Below, piece by piece: positions 11,001 through 20,500 of a stretch of DNA of 64,000 nucleotides. Both the position numbers and the translations under genes were made by a program. Origin of the DNA: Symsagittifera roscoffensis (lineage: Eukaryota > Xenacoelomorpha > Acoela > Convolutidae). The DNA lies in assembly GCF_963678635.1 (NCBI RefSeq), contig NC_087069.1:1052948-1116947 (forward strand), in the 5' to 3' direction. The notes under the pieces are model-generated. The model was given only the letters and a program-made list of their open reading frames with translations, ran no database searches and had not been told where the DNA came from. Each line of letters begins with the position of its first letter. Position 1 is the stretch's first letter.

Positions 11001-13376
11001 TTACCAGAGCTGAAACTGCTTACAAAGAGGACTATTCTGTCCACAATCTCAAAATTGTTTGATCCGATGGGATGGCTAGCTCCGTTCATCATCAATTTCA
11101 AATGTCTCATGCAACAACTATGGGTCCAAGGTTTTGATTGGGATTCTGAAGTCGATCAGAAAACCAAGGAAAAATGGTATAAGCTCACCGGAACATTGCC
11201 TCAACTACTGAAACTACGAATACCAAGATCTATGAGCTCACATCCAATAAAGGAGGTTCAACTTCACGTATTCTGTGATGCTTCCGAAAAAGCATATGCA
11301 GCCGCAATCTATGCAAGAATTACCAATGATGATGGCAAAACTTTTGCATATCTACTGACCTCCAAAACAAAGGTTGCTCCGGTCAAAGCAATCTCTGTTC
11401 CCAAATTAGAGCTCTGCGGTGCAAGTTTAGCTACCAAACTTCTTAAATCAGTTCATTCAATTATGAGGAAAACAAATCTCAAGATAACTTCACACGCCTG
11501 GACTGATTCAACAATTGTCTTGCAATGGCTTGCTCAACTTGCAAGAACGTGGAACACTTTTGTTGCAAACAGAGTTTCACAAATACAAGAGACCCTACCC
11601 AGAAGTGATTGGAAACACGTGCCAACAGCAGTAAATCCAGCTGATTTAGCCTCTCGTGGTGTATTAGCTGACACATTAATATGTTCCTCACTCTGGTGGA
11701 ATGGACCAGATTGGCTGACCAAAGATGAAAGGCACTGGCCCAACCTACAACCATCTCTAGTTGAAGCACCTGAAAAACGAACCGTCAAAGCCAAGACTAA
11801 TGCAGAAAGTGAACAAATTCGAACTGTTCTCGCAAATCATGCTCAAAACGAAGAAATGACGGATGGAATTTTTCGTTTAAAGAACTACAGCACTTGGAAC
11901 AAGACAGTACGCATCTCATGCTATGTACTATCATTTGTTCAACATCTTAAGCATAGAGTATCGACAAACTATCGGAAGCGGCTCAGATCTAAGCGAACAT
12001 CTGATGTACAACTTGAAGAAGATTGTCTTAGTCCTAAAAATAGAATTATGGCAAAAATGCTAATTCTTCGTTTAGACCAAGAAATACACTTCAAATCAGA
12101 GCTAAATTGTCTAAAGGTGAAAGGGGAGCTGAGTAAAACATCGAAACTACTCAATCTTAGTCCGTTTTTCGACAAGGATTACGATCTACTAAGAGTTGGA
12201 GGCAGACTTTCACAATCGAACTACCCAACAGACAAGAAGTTTCCAATACTCGTTTCAAAAAAATCGGATTTAGTATCCCTACTTATACGCAAATATCATG
12301 AAGATACTCTTCATGGCGGGGGGCAATTAGTACTGAACACAATGAGAGAGGAATTTTGGATAATCGGAGGCCGTGATCTAGTTCGACAGTTCATTAGAAG
12401 ATGCATGAGATGTGTCCGATTTAGTCAGCAACCTACTTCTCAATTCATGGCTGATCTTCCTACAGAAAGAATAACACCCGCAAAACCATTTGCTCAATGT
12501 GGAATAGACTTTGCTGGTCCCTTTGAAATTAAGGAAGCAGAGGTCTCAAAAATTTATGTTGCCGTCTTTGTTTGTCTCGCGACAAAAGCTATCCATTTGG
12601 AAATGGTTACTCGTCTAACCAAAGAAGCATGCATCCTTTCATTGAAACGATTTACTGCACGCCGTGGCAAACCTGAGAAGATCTTAAGTGACAATGGAAG
12701 CAATTTTATCGGGGCTCGAAATGATCTGATCAAAATCAAGGAACTGCTCGACAAAAATGGAACGGACAAATCAGTTGTTAGTTTCGTCAATAGCCAAGGA
12801 ACTGAATGGGTCACCATCCCTCCTCGTGCTCCTCACTTCGGAGGACTCTGGGAAGCAGCTGTAAAAAGTATGAAGAGACATATGCGAAAAGTTATAGGAC
12901 TGCAACGTCTCAGTTTTGAAGAATTTCTTACAATTCTCAATCAAATTGAAGCTGTCTTAAATTCACGACCATTGTATCCAATGTCAAGTGATCCTAACGA
13001 CCCAACTCCGCTGACACCCGCTCATTTTTTGATAGGGGAGTCATTGCTAACTCTTCCCTCTGCGGACATCCAAGTTTCAACCAATGTACGATATCGACTT
13101 TTACAGAATATGATCAAGGATTTCTGGAAAGTTTGGAAAAGGGATTATCTCATAACGCTACAAATACGGAAGAAATGGTTCACGGATGGCCCAGAATTTA
13201 AAGTTGGCAACCTAGTCCTACTTGCCGAAGACAATGAACGACCGCTAGAATGGAAAACTGGACGAATCATAGAAGTTTATCCTGGAAATGACTCAATTGT
13301 TCGAGTGGTAAAAGTGAAGACCACAACTGGTGAATACGTACGCCCAGTCGCGAAGCTGCGGAAGCTACCAGTATAG
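8094..13376 (+). CDS. BEL/Pao Gag-Pol polyprotein, intact (1760 aa)
   Basis: Encodes capsid, protease, reverse transcriptase/RNase H and integrase of the element. Seen in order: a charged coiled-coil-like N-terminus (about 50-150); a DUF1759-like gag segment (about 155-310, with LPKLNSPTFSGRYDQWLPF); zinc knuckles at about 369-440 (CPCC...C and CFNCLSLGHQNHEC); A16-type aspartic protease with LLDSGSECSF (Asp near 485); Pao-type RT with VVFDGSA (near 768), YRQVAL and the catalytic FYVDDFLGG (near 884); RNase H with FCDASEKAYAAAIYA (near 1060) and AWTDSTIVLQWL; integrase with an HGGGQ...C..C zinc-binding segment (near 1406), DFAGPF (near 1470), SDNGSNF (near 1531) and GGLWEAAVKSM (near 1585), giving the D,D,E triad; and a DUF5641-like C-terminus. 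ATG follows an A-rich context, 61 bases after the LTR. No stop or frameshift was seen. No env is present. Confidence 0.97.
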   Translation: MSSPASDMSNVTLTLPALKRSRSANIGVITRSENAVSAIFDKEASALTYKEIGTLKANLTMCERKKKELEELNQQISNFLNDDEDALEVELEEAEKIYLQVDCLMEMITTMLDDRGKCSTESVKDDDSASETGSYKSTSQRGAGRKQDTCLKLPKLNSPTFSGRYDQWLPFLDSFDGAVHSNASLSDVQKLQYLKGALKDEPFRLISHLPTTNANYSVARELLKDRYADVKMISHAHLEAIFEFTPMKHESSAAIRRLINTYTENTMALTGLGLKIDQCDLIWVHVLAKKLDPETRRQWELSCAGSDMPKIKQMKKFLEERSRALEATKDLQLPSIHRKNHQGSSDQSGNSKKDDKVQTYHTNSAKTISCPCCSGDHRVYQCTKFQEMSISNRRQEAKSKRLCFNCLSLGHQNHECKSKSTCQTCRKGHHTLLHIHTDPNKQPGPENKFTGHGGTSTCATTILGTVLIEVKTANGGYHNCRALLDSGSECSFVTTSCANRLKLPIKKLTLQLTRVGGGAKTVKSGSVNLEAKDSQNQSLHIEAFTLQKLSGYLPREQVNIPNSLDITRLKLSDPDFDKPKEIDIILGCDVYNDIVGCEKIKLTDKLYARDTIFGWMISGRTPGPPTTFFKSFHVSIDDSLRKFWELEEIPDFKKTTTEEDRCESHFKETTILQNGRFTVQLPFKPNSQLGDSLAQAKRRFNYLERRLEQNPELKDRYTAFIDEFLDMGHMEYIPPGEIEKPVDSVYYLPHHCVFKEDSTTTKLRVVFDGSATTSTGQSLNDTLMVGPTVQNDLYSIIMRFRFYPIVLSADIAKMYRQVALEDKSKDFHRILWRSNKSDEIKHLRMTRVTYGIASSAFHSTRCLNQVANQSKNPMIKESLKNCFYVDDFLGGANDKHEAERLISDLCEELNSYEFPLRKWTSSNAKIIEGLPEHLREKSDVLELFSDEYKIKALGVSWKPNKDIFCFSTALPELKLLTKRTILSTISKLFDPMGWLAPFIINFKCLMQQLWVQGFDWDSEVDQKTKEKWYKLTGTLPQLLKLRIPRSMSSHPIKEVQLHVFCDASEKAYAAAIYARITNDDGKTFAYLLTSKTKVAPVKAISVPKLELCGASLATKLLKSVHSIMRKTNLKITSHAWTDSTIVLQWLAQLARTWNTFVANRVSQIQETLPRSDWKHVPTAVNPADLASRGVLADTLICSSLWWNGPDWLTKDERHWPNLQPSLVEAPEKRTVKAKTNAESEQIRTVLANHAQNEEMTDGIFRLKNYSTWNKTVRISCYVLSFVQHLKHRVSTNYRKRLRSKRTSDVQLEEDCLSPKNRIMAKMLILRLDQEIHFKSELNCLKVKGELSKTSKLLNLSPFFDKDYDLLRVGGRLSQSNYPTDKKFPILVSKKSDLVSLLIRKYHEDTLHGGGQLVLNTMREEFWIIGGRDLVRQFIRRCMRCVRFSQQPTSQFMADLPTERITPAKPFAQCGIDFAGPFEIKEAEVSKIYVAVFVCLATKAIHLEMVTRLTKEACILSLKRFTARRGKPEKILSDNGSNFIGARNDLIKIKELLDKNGTDKSVVSFVNSQGTEWVTIPPRAPHFGGLWEAAVKSMKRHMRKVIGLQRLSFEEFLTILNQIEAVLNSRPLYPMSSDPNDPTPLTPAHFLIGESLLTLPSADIQVSTNVRYRLLQNMIKDFWKVWKRDYLITLQIRKKWFTDGPEFKVGNLVLLAEDNERPLEWKTGRIIEVYPGNDSIVRVVKVKTTTGEYVRPVAKLRKLPV

Positions 13377-13943
13377 CAACCAAGTCATATCCAATGTGCA
13401 GTTCATTTAAAACAAGAACTTTATAGTGCTAAAAAAATCGAAAAATATCAAAAATGTGCAGTTTTCAAATTTTAAGAAGTAGTACCCCCATGACCCTTTT
13501 GAGAGTAGGAACCTAAATTACCCCCTATGCAATGCATTATGGTCTGAATCGTTCATATTGACCACTTTCATGTAAATTCCCAATGTTGTATGTTCATAAA
13601 AGTCGAAAATGATGTAAATTTTCATCAATTTTTGTGCTAAATCGTGCATTAAAATTCGTATGAGGTTGTACCCTCATGACCCAAAATAAAATTATTGTCT
13701 GAAAACAGCTAGGATACGCCTACACTACTGTCTTGAATGTAACAATAGGCTCTCTGATCACGTCAACTGTTAAATTGTTATATTTGCCTTTAAATTATAT
13801 TCAAAGATGTCGTATTGTAATGATTTACAACCATTAATTCGCATAAAATGTTTTTTCTAAGTACACAAACTTTCGCTCATGACTCGTACCGTTAATACTT
13901 CACTTGTATACTCCTTACTTATGGTGCAGTCACATTTAGTTCA
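13377..13943. other. Non-coding spacer between pol and the antisense gene
   Basis: AT-rich and without useful frames. It holds the 16-base motif agtacccccatgaccc at 13481-13496, whose exact reverse complement lies at 9443-9458 inside gag-pol, and a related gtaccctcatgaccc near 13668-13682. Confidence 0.6.
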
Positions 13944-13949
13944 TTTATT
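13944..13949 (-). terminator. Polyadenylation signal AATAAA of the antisense JmjC gene
   Basis: Minus-strand AATAAA lies 32 bases past the TGA at 13982-13984, the expected position for the 3' end of a short 3' UTR. Confidence 0.6.
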
Positions 13950-13981
13950 GAATAACTGTTAACATATTTACCGTTGAACAG

Positions 13982-14956
13982 TCATTCGCTGTCATCTGGT
14001 CCTCTTCGCTTGTTGACCCTGCAGTGTTGCTGGCAGCGCTTCCACGCAGATGCTATCAAGGAAAGTCTAGTTTGCATCTCCGCATAGTACATACAGCAGA
14101 CCCTATCTTCGTCGCAGATAGTCAGAACTGCATGGCACCACGCATATGGAAGATACAAACTTTTCCCCTCCTCAAGAACACCATAGTGGATCAGTTTCTT
14201 CTGCCGAGGACCAAGGTTCCTCAGATACTTAGCAGCATCAGTGAACCCCATCTCCGAATCATTGCTACCGGCCAGGCGCTCAAGTTCACCAGAGAGATTA
14301 ACTTCAGATGTCATCAGCCACAACTTTCGGCCCCCCAGAAGACACAAAACAGCATCATCTTCCTCCTCCAAGTCTTGATGGAAAGTCCGGAAGGACGAGG
14401 ACTCTACAAAAATACCTTGGAGAAGAGAAGAAAAGACCTGCTTTGGCCATCTGGTCTGACCTCCAGACATGACGCCAATAACACCCTTAGCTGTCACACT
14501 AGGAGTCTCTCGACAGTTAACTCCAACCTCCCAGCCAGTGAACAATGACCCTTCTACGTTGAGGTCACTGATACGTTTAAGACCTCTAAGTTGCTTCTAA
14601 AACAAAACAAACAATTGATGCACACCCGCTATACTCTACTACTATGATACAATGGAATAAATGCTACTCACAGTCTCAGCTTTCGGAAACCGCAGAACTG
14701 CCCTATCCACGATTGCAGCTTCCTTCCTTGAAGACTGGATCTCATCCAACGACTTTACAGGAATCGGAGTGAAACCCAGATCTCCTCTGGTCACTGCATC
14801 GAAGAAACCCTGCAGGTCCTCCCGGTCGACAGCGCCCCGCCTACTGGACCTTCGCACCTCGCCATGTGGAGGCAGACGTGGTGCTCTGCCCGACTCCGCC
14901 CTGCTCTTTCTCTCCTTTGTCTCGTGCACTGTGAATGGATAGTCGTACCCAGACAT
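13982..14956 (-). CDS. JmjC-like Fe(II)/2-oxoglutarate dioxygenase encoded antisense inside the BEL element (two exons, 299 aa)
   Basis: Exon 1 is 14956-14672 (95 codons) and exon 2 is 14596-13982 (204 codons plus TGA). The 75-base intron 14671-14597 begins GTGAGT and ends TTGTTTTAG, and splicing is in phase 0 and keeps the frame. The N-terminal third is basic (Arg/Glu-rich near 15-50). The catalytic part has FHQDLEEEDD (His168, Asp170 as HxD), GGRKLWLM (Lys186) and YLPYAWCHAV (His250). The HxD-to-His gap of 82 residues and Lys at +18 match the geometry of JmjC enzymes: KDM4A His188/Glu190/His276/Lys206, and FIH His199/Asp201/His279. No DNA-binding or PHD finger was seen. By eye G+C is near half, well above pol and flanks, as for a captured host gene. 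The substrate (histone lysine or another protein) cannot be told. Opposite-strand frames here are shadows. Confidence 0.8.
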
Positions 14957-14975
14957 AACAACGATCTGAAAATTG
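14957..14975 (-). promoter_or_regulatory. Splice-acceptor-like TTTTCAG just upstream of the JmjC start
   Basis: The minus strand reads CAATTTTCAG ending at 14966, followed by only nine bases before the ATG at 14956-14954. TTTTCAG is the nematode consensus 3' splice site. With no exon seen between it and the LTR, it may accept a trans-spliced leader or a 5' UTR exon starting in the LTR. Confidence 0.55.
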
Positions 14976-14984
14976 AAGATACTT

Positions 14985-14998
14985 CAAGGGAGGCGGAA
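14985..14998 (+). promoter_or_regulatory. BEL polypurine tract
   Basis: Purine-rich caagggaggcggaa abuts the 3' LTR, as needed for plus-strand DNA priming. Confidence 0.75.
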
Positions 14999-15186
14999 TG
15001 TTGAAGCCTAAAAAAGACATTTCAGCTTTCTACTATTGAACTGATTTACTTATTTAAAACCGCGTTTTTACAAAAATCAATTGACTTCTATCTATAACTC
15101 GTGAAATAATTTACACTCTTTGCAAATCACTAGTTTTATTCAGTCGGATTGGTGATTTTTCATTTCCCAACTTTTGCTGCACAACA
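14999..15186 (+). repeat. 3' LTR of the BEL element
   Basis: 188 bp, identical by eye to the 5' LTR at 7845-8032. Confidence 0.95.
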
Positions 15187-15191
15187 GCTTC
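15187..15191. repeat. Right 5-bp target-site duplication of the BEL element (gcttc)
   Basis: Matches 7840-7844. Deleting the element and one copy restores a sequence alignable with the paralogous site near 15975-15995. Confidence 0.85.
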
Positions 15192-15470
15192 AATCCTTTC
15201 AAAAAAGCCCAAGAAATGTTTAGTTGTCTTTTTTCTACAAACATTTGCCTGCGGTGCAGAAAATTTTGTCCAAATCGAGTATTTATGGGCTTTTAGAGAA
15301 CTTGGAAAAAAATTGGACAACGTTAGCAAAAAAATCCTGAAATTTTTGGAATAGCTTTGAAAACTCGCTCCCCCTTCTGGGCAAAACTTTAAATCCGCCC
15401 CTGCCATGAGCTCTAATGGCTTGAACAGAACACTTAGTGCCGCGCAAAGCGTGAAATCTTCAGAATGATC
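15187..15470. repeat. Interspersed repeat copy 1 (interrupted by BEL)
   Basis: Together with 7811-7844 on the other side of the BEL element this forms one copy of a ~350-bp repeat whose second copy is 15932-16280. Shared landmarks are aaggtgcctttg, aaaaagcccaagaa, tgcggtgcagaaaa, aaaactcgctccccct and cctgccatgagctctaatgg. No coding content is evident. Confidence 0.75.
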
Positions 15471-15931
15471 GACTAGAAAAAAAGTTTGAAAAGATGAAAT
15501 TGTATCGGCTAGCGTAAACTTGATAACTTCAAGTGATCTCAGCAATACAGGACATTTTTAATAACCCCCCTTTGTTTTGTACCTAGTACTGAAGTGGCAG
15601 CCCTTTTTTGAAATAATTGAACGGTTAAGAATATGAGAAGTTTTTGCCCAGTAATGAACTAAACAGATTCGAAATCCAAAACAGCAATTTTAATCCTTTT
15701 AAACTATAACTCTTAGAACTGATTTTATGAGAACTTAATGGATCTCTTTAGCTATATTCACCCCTCAGGTAGCTAGTAACGAGTATCCCACCAAAAAAAA
15801 AGAATCAGCAGTTGAGCTTATCAGAATTTTATGCCTTCCCCAGGAACTCGACCCTCTCAACATCCAAGGGCTTCTCTTTTGGAGCTTTTTTAAGGCCTCC
15901 ATTTTTTGCCGACCTGTCCTAAAATTCTTTA
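15470..15931. other. Non-coding spacer between two repeat copies
   Basis: AT-rich; nothing recognisable beyond a slightly GC-richer stretch near 15830-15900. Confidence 0.5.
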
Positions 15932-16280
15932 AGGTGCCTTTGGCGCTAAATATACTAATTTTGAGGGGGAACAATTGTTGGTTCAAACCTTTTAAAAAAA
16001 GCCCAAGAATACTTTTGTTGGCCCATTCCTACGAACATTTGTCTGCGGTGCAGAAAAATTTGTGCGAATCGAGTATTTGTGGGCTTTTAGAGAGCTTAGA
16101 AAAAAATTGGACCATGTAAGCAAAAAAAAGTCCTGAAATTTTTGGAATCGTTTTTTGAAAACTCGCTCCCCCTCCTCGAAAAAATCGTAAGCCCGCCCCT
16201 GCCATGAGCTCTAATGGCCTGAACAGAACTTTTATTGTCACGCAAAGTGTGAAATGTGTAGAAAAAACTGCGGTTTTCAT
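15932..16280. repeat. Interspersed repeat copy 2 (uninterrupted)
   Basis: Same landmarks and order as 7811-7844 plus 15187-15470, so it serves as the empty-site reference for the BEL insertion. Confidence 0.75.
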
Positions 16281-17475
16281 GTTTTTTGTGTCTGATCATT
16301 TTAATATGTCACAGTAATGAATTTTGTTACCATTTTCAAATTAAAACTTTTATCCTAGTAGAGCTTTATGCTATTCGATACACCGCCAATAAAAACGTGT
16401 ACAATAAGTTTTCATTTACAGAGTCTAGGAAATAAACGCTTATCAAACATTTACCATAAAAGGAAACTGCATAATGAACATTTTTTAATCAGATCTTTTT
16501 TCAAAACAATCTTGAATTAGTTTAAAACTCAAATAACACAAATTTTTAGTACATGAGAGCAACTTTAGCAACCAAAAAAAATCATTTGAAAACTAATTCA
16601 CTTTCTTTTATGAAAACTGTGTGACATGCTTTTTTTATCGCAATATTAAGGTAGAGCAAAAATTTCAATTTTTTTGATTGCAATCTCACTTCTGACCTCG
16701 AACATTTCATCGGAAAAAATGTTTTTGCATGCAAAAATTGTTTTTTTTTCTAAAACGTAGCCAGCAAACCCAAAAGTCACATGCAAGTGTTTTTGTGTAG
16801 GGACAAAAAGTAGTTTTTTATATCTTAAGATAAATTTGTATCTGTAAAAACATATGCAACTTCTTTCAACCACTAAAGTAGAAACCGTCTAGCCATATAC
16901 AAAAAGTAACGTTTTCTGTATACAGATTTGTGTGAAGTCATAATTTACATGCCAAATCCACCACAAGCGCTTACATTATGGATTTTCATATGTTTTGAAA
17001 ACTCTTGGTTAGTGTTTATGGACAAAACACAAAATTTCAAAGCAAAACTCGGAAACGTTTTTGTATTTTCCTTTATGGAAAAATGTTATCATACAATTTC
17101 ATCACTACGACGCCAAACTATTTTCGATAGGCGCACTATTTGGTGTTTGTAAGTCTGGAATTCAGAGACAAGTCGTCTTTAAGCATGTTAAAATGGTGTT
17201 GTGGAGAATTGAATTAAAGAATAAAAGAAGAAGAAAGGGAGGGTCCTTGTTGCGCAATCCGCTCACAAGTCACAAAATACACAGTTTCACCAGTCACAAT
17301 GATAGTATAAATAATTAGGTATACTGTTTTTATACAATTTTTGGATTCATAAATTTATGGCAACATTTTTTCTACTCAAAATCCCATAAACGAAAACAGA
17401 GCTTATTACAAAATCTGACTGCATCGGAAAAAAGCATATTTTATTGCGCAATTTTCATACAAGATTTTTTCTTCA
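16281..17475. other. Non-coding AT-rich spacer before the satellite
   Basis: About 1.2 kb of A/T-rich sequence with only small frames (for example 16928-17152) that show no codon bias, motif or splice structure. Confidence 0.55.
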
Positions 17476-17507
17476 ATGAAATTGAGCGATAAACTTTTTT
17501 GTGAACC

Positions 17508-20500
17508 CGAGTTGTGTTACGCTGTTTTTGTTGAGTTGCTTGCTTGCTCTGTTTGTGAGTGTGATTTGCTGATCAACTACCTGTTCAGGTGTGAAGTGTG
17601 TTACGCTGTTTTTGTTGAGTTGCTTGCTTGCTCTGTTTGTGAGTGTGATTTGCTGATCAACTGCCTGTTCAAGTGTGAAGTGTGTTACGCTCTTTTTGTT
17701 GAGTTGCTTGCTTGCTCTGTTTGTGAGTGTGATTTGCTGATCAACTGCCTGTTCAGGTGTGAAGTGGGTTACGCTGTTTTTGTTGAGTTGCTTGCTTGCT
17801 CTGTTTGTGAGTGTGATTTGCTGATCAACTGCCTGTTCATTGTTTAGGTGTGAAGTGTGTTACGCTCTTTTTGTTGAGTTGCTTGCTTGCTCTGTTTGTG
17901 AGTGTGATTTGCTGATCAACTGCCTGTTCAGGTGTGAAGTGTGTTACGCTGTTTTTGTTGAGTTGCTTGCTTGCTCTGTTTGTGAATGTGATTTGCTGAT
18001 CAACTGCCTGTTCAGGTGTGAAGTGTGTTACGCTGTTTTTGTTGAGTTGCTTGCTTGCTCTGTTTGTGAGTATGATTTGCTGATCGTTTGCCTGTTCAGG
18101 TGTGAAGTGTGTTACGCTGTTTTTGTTGAGTTGTTTGCTTGCTCTGTTTGTGAGTGTGATTTGATGATCAACTGCCTGTTCAGTTGTGAAGTGTGTTACG
18201 CTCTTTTTGTTGAGTTGCTTGCTTGCTCTGTTTGTGAGTGTGATTTGCTGATCAACTGCCTGTTCAGGTGTGAAGTGTCTTTCGCTGTTTTTGTTGAGTT
18301 GCTTGCTTGCTCTGTTTGTGAGTGTGATTTGCTGATCAACTGCCTGTTCAGGTGTGAAGTGTGTTACGCTCTTTTTGTTGAGTTGCTTGCTTGCTCTGTC
18401 TGTGAGTGTGATTTGCTGATCAACTGCCTGTTCAGGTGTGAAGTGTGTTACGCTGTTTTTGTTGAGTTGCTCGCTTGCTCTGTTTGTGAGTGTGATTTGC
18501 TGATCAACTGCCTGTTCATTGTTTAGGTGTGAAGTGTGTTACGCTCTTTTTGTTGAGTTGCTTGCTTACTCTGTTTGTGAGTGTGATTTGCTGATCAACT
18601 GCCTGTTCAGGTGTGAAGTGTGTTACGCTCTTTTTGTTGAGTTGCTTGCTTGCTCTGTTTGTGAGTGTGATTTGCTGATCAACTGCTTGTTCAGGTGTGA
18701 AGTGTGTTACGCTCTTTTTGTTGAGTTGCTTGCTTGCTCTGTTTGTGAGTGTGATTTGCTGATCAACTGCCTGTTCAGGTGTGAATTGCGTTACGCTGTT
18801 TTTGTTGAGTTGCTTGCTTGCTCTGTTTGTGAGTGTGATTTGCTGATCAACTGCCTGTTCAGGTGTGAAGCGTGTTACGCCCTTTTTGTTGAGTTGCTTG
18901 CTTGCTCTGTTTGTGAGTGTGATTTGCTGATCAACTGCCTGTTCAGGTGTGAAGTGTGTTACGCTGTTTTTGTTGAGTTGCTTGCTTGCTCTGTTTGTGA
19001 GTGTGATTTGCTGATCAACTGCCTGTTCAGGTGTGAAGTGTGTTACGCTCTTTTTGTTGAGTTGCTTGCTTGCTCTGTTTGTGAGTGTGATTTGCTGATC
19101 AACTGCCTGTTCAGGTGTGAAGTGTGTTACGCTGTTTTTGTTGAGTTGCTTGCTTGCTCTGTTTGTGCGTATGATTTGCTGATCAACTGCCTGTTCAGGT
19201 GTGAAGTGTGTTACGCCCTTTTTGTTGAGTTGCTTGCTTGCTCTGTTTGTGAGTGTGACTTGCTGATCAACTGCCTGTTCAGGTGTGAAGTGTGTTACGC
19301 TGTTTTTGTTGAGTTGCTTGCTTGCACTGTTTGTGAGTGTGATTTGCTGATCAACTGCCTGTTCAGGTGTGAAGTGTGTTACGCTCTTTTTGTTGAGTTG
19401 CTTGCTTGCTCTGTTTGTGAGTGTGATTTGCTGATCAACTGCCTGTTCAGGTGTGAAGTGTGTTACGCTGTTTTTGTTGAGTTGCTTGCTTGCTCTGTTT
19501 GTGAGTGTGATTTGCTGATCAACTGCCTGTTCAAGTGTGAAGTGTGTTACGCTCTTTTTGTTCAGTTGCTTGCTTGCTCTGTTCTGTTTGTGAGTGTGAT
19601 TTGCAGATCAACTGCTTGTTCAGGTGTGAAGTGTGTTACGCTGTTTTTGTTGAGTTGTTTGCTTGCTCTGTTTGTGACGGTGATTTGATGATCAACTGCC
19701 TGTTCAGTTGTGAAGTGTGTTACGCTCTTTTTGTTGAGTTGCTTGCTTGCTCTGTTTGTGAGTGTGATTTGCTGATCAACTGCCTGTTCAGGTGTGAAGT
19801 GTGTTACGCTCTTTTTGTTGAGTTGCTTGCTTGCTCTGTTTGCGAGTGTGGTTTGCTGATCAACTGCCTGTTCAGGTGTGAAGTGTGTTACGCTCTTTTT
19901 GTTGATTTGCTTGCTTGCTCTGTTTGTGAGTGTGGTTTGCTGATCAACTGCCTGTTCAGGTGTGAAGTGTGTTACGCTCTTTTTGTTGATTTGCTTGCTT
20001 GCTCTGTTTTCGAATGTGATTTGTTGATCAACTGCCTGTTCAGGTGTGAAGTGCGTTACGCTGTTTTTGTTGAGTTGTTTGCTTGCTCTGTTTGTGAGTG
20101 TGATTTGATGATCAACTGCCTGTTCAGGTTTGAAGTGTGTTACGCTCTTTTTGTTGAGTTGCTTGCTTGCTCTGTTTGTGAGTGTGATTTGCTGATCAAC
20201 TGCCTGTTCAGGTGTGAAGTGTGTTACGCTCTTTTTGTTGAGTTGCTTGCTTGCTCTGTTTGTGAGTGTGATTTGCAGATCAACTGCCTATTCAGGTGTG
20301 AAGTGTTTTACGCTGTTTTGTTGAGTTGCTTGCTTGCTCTGTTTGTGAGTGTGATTTGCTGATCAACTGCCTGTTCAGGTGTGAAGTGTGTTACGCTGTT
20401 TTTGTTGAGTTGCTTGCTTGCTCTGTTTGTGAATGTGATTTGCTGATCAACTGCCTGTTCAGGTGTGAAGTGTGTTACGCTGTTTTTGTTGAGTTGCTTG

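Larger units (their letters stand above)
7845..15186 (+). mobile_element. Complete BEL/Pao LTR retrotransposon with an antisense JmjC gene
   Basis: 7342 bp. The parts seen are two 188-bp LTRs (TGTTG...CAACA), a 5-bp target duplication, a tRNA primer site five bases from the 5' LTR, one uninterrupted gag-pol frame with the BEL/Pao domain order, a purine tract at the 3' LTR edge, and a minus-strand spliced gene filling the space between pol and the 3' LTR. The two LTRs match base for base by eye, so insertion was recent and the element may still be active. The domain order (DUF1759-like gag, zinc knuckles, A16-type protease, A17-type Pao RT, RNase H, integrase, DUF5641-like tail) is diagnostic for BEL/Pao. 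Confidence 0.97.

Noticed and set aside
14024-14942. Plus-strand frames at 14024-14548 and 14661-14942
   Set aside because: They are shadows of the antisense JmjC gene, whose motifs, intron, acceptor and polyadenylation signal are coherent only on the minus strand.
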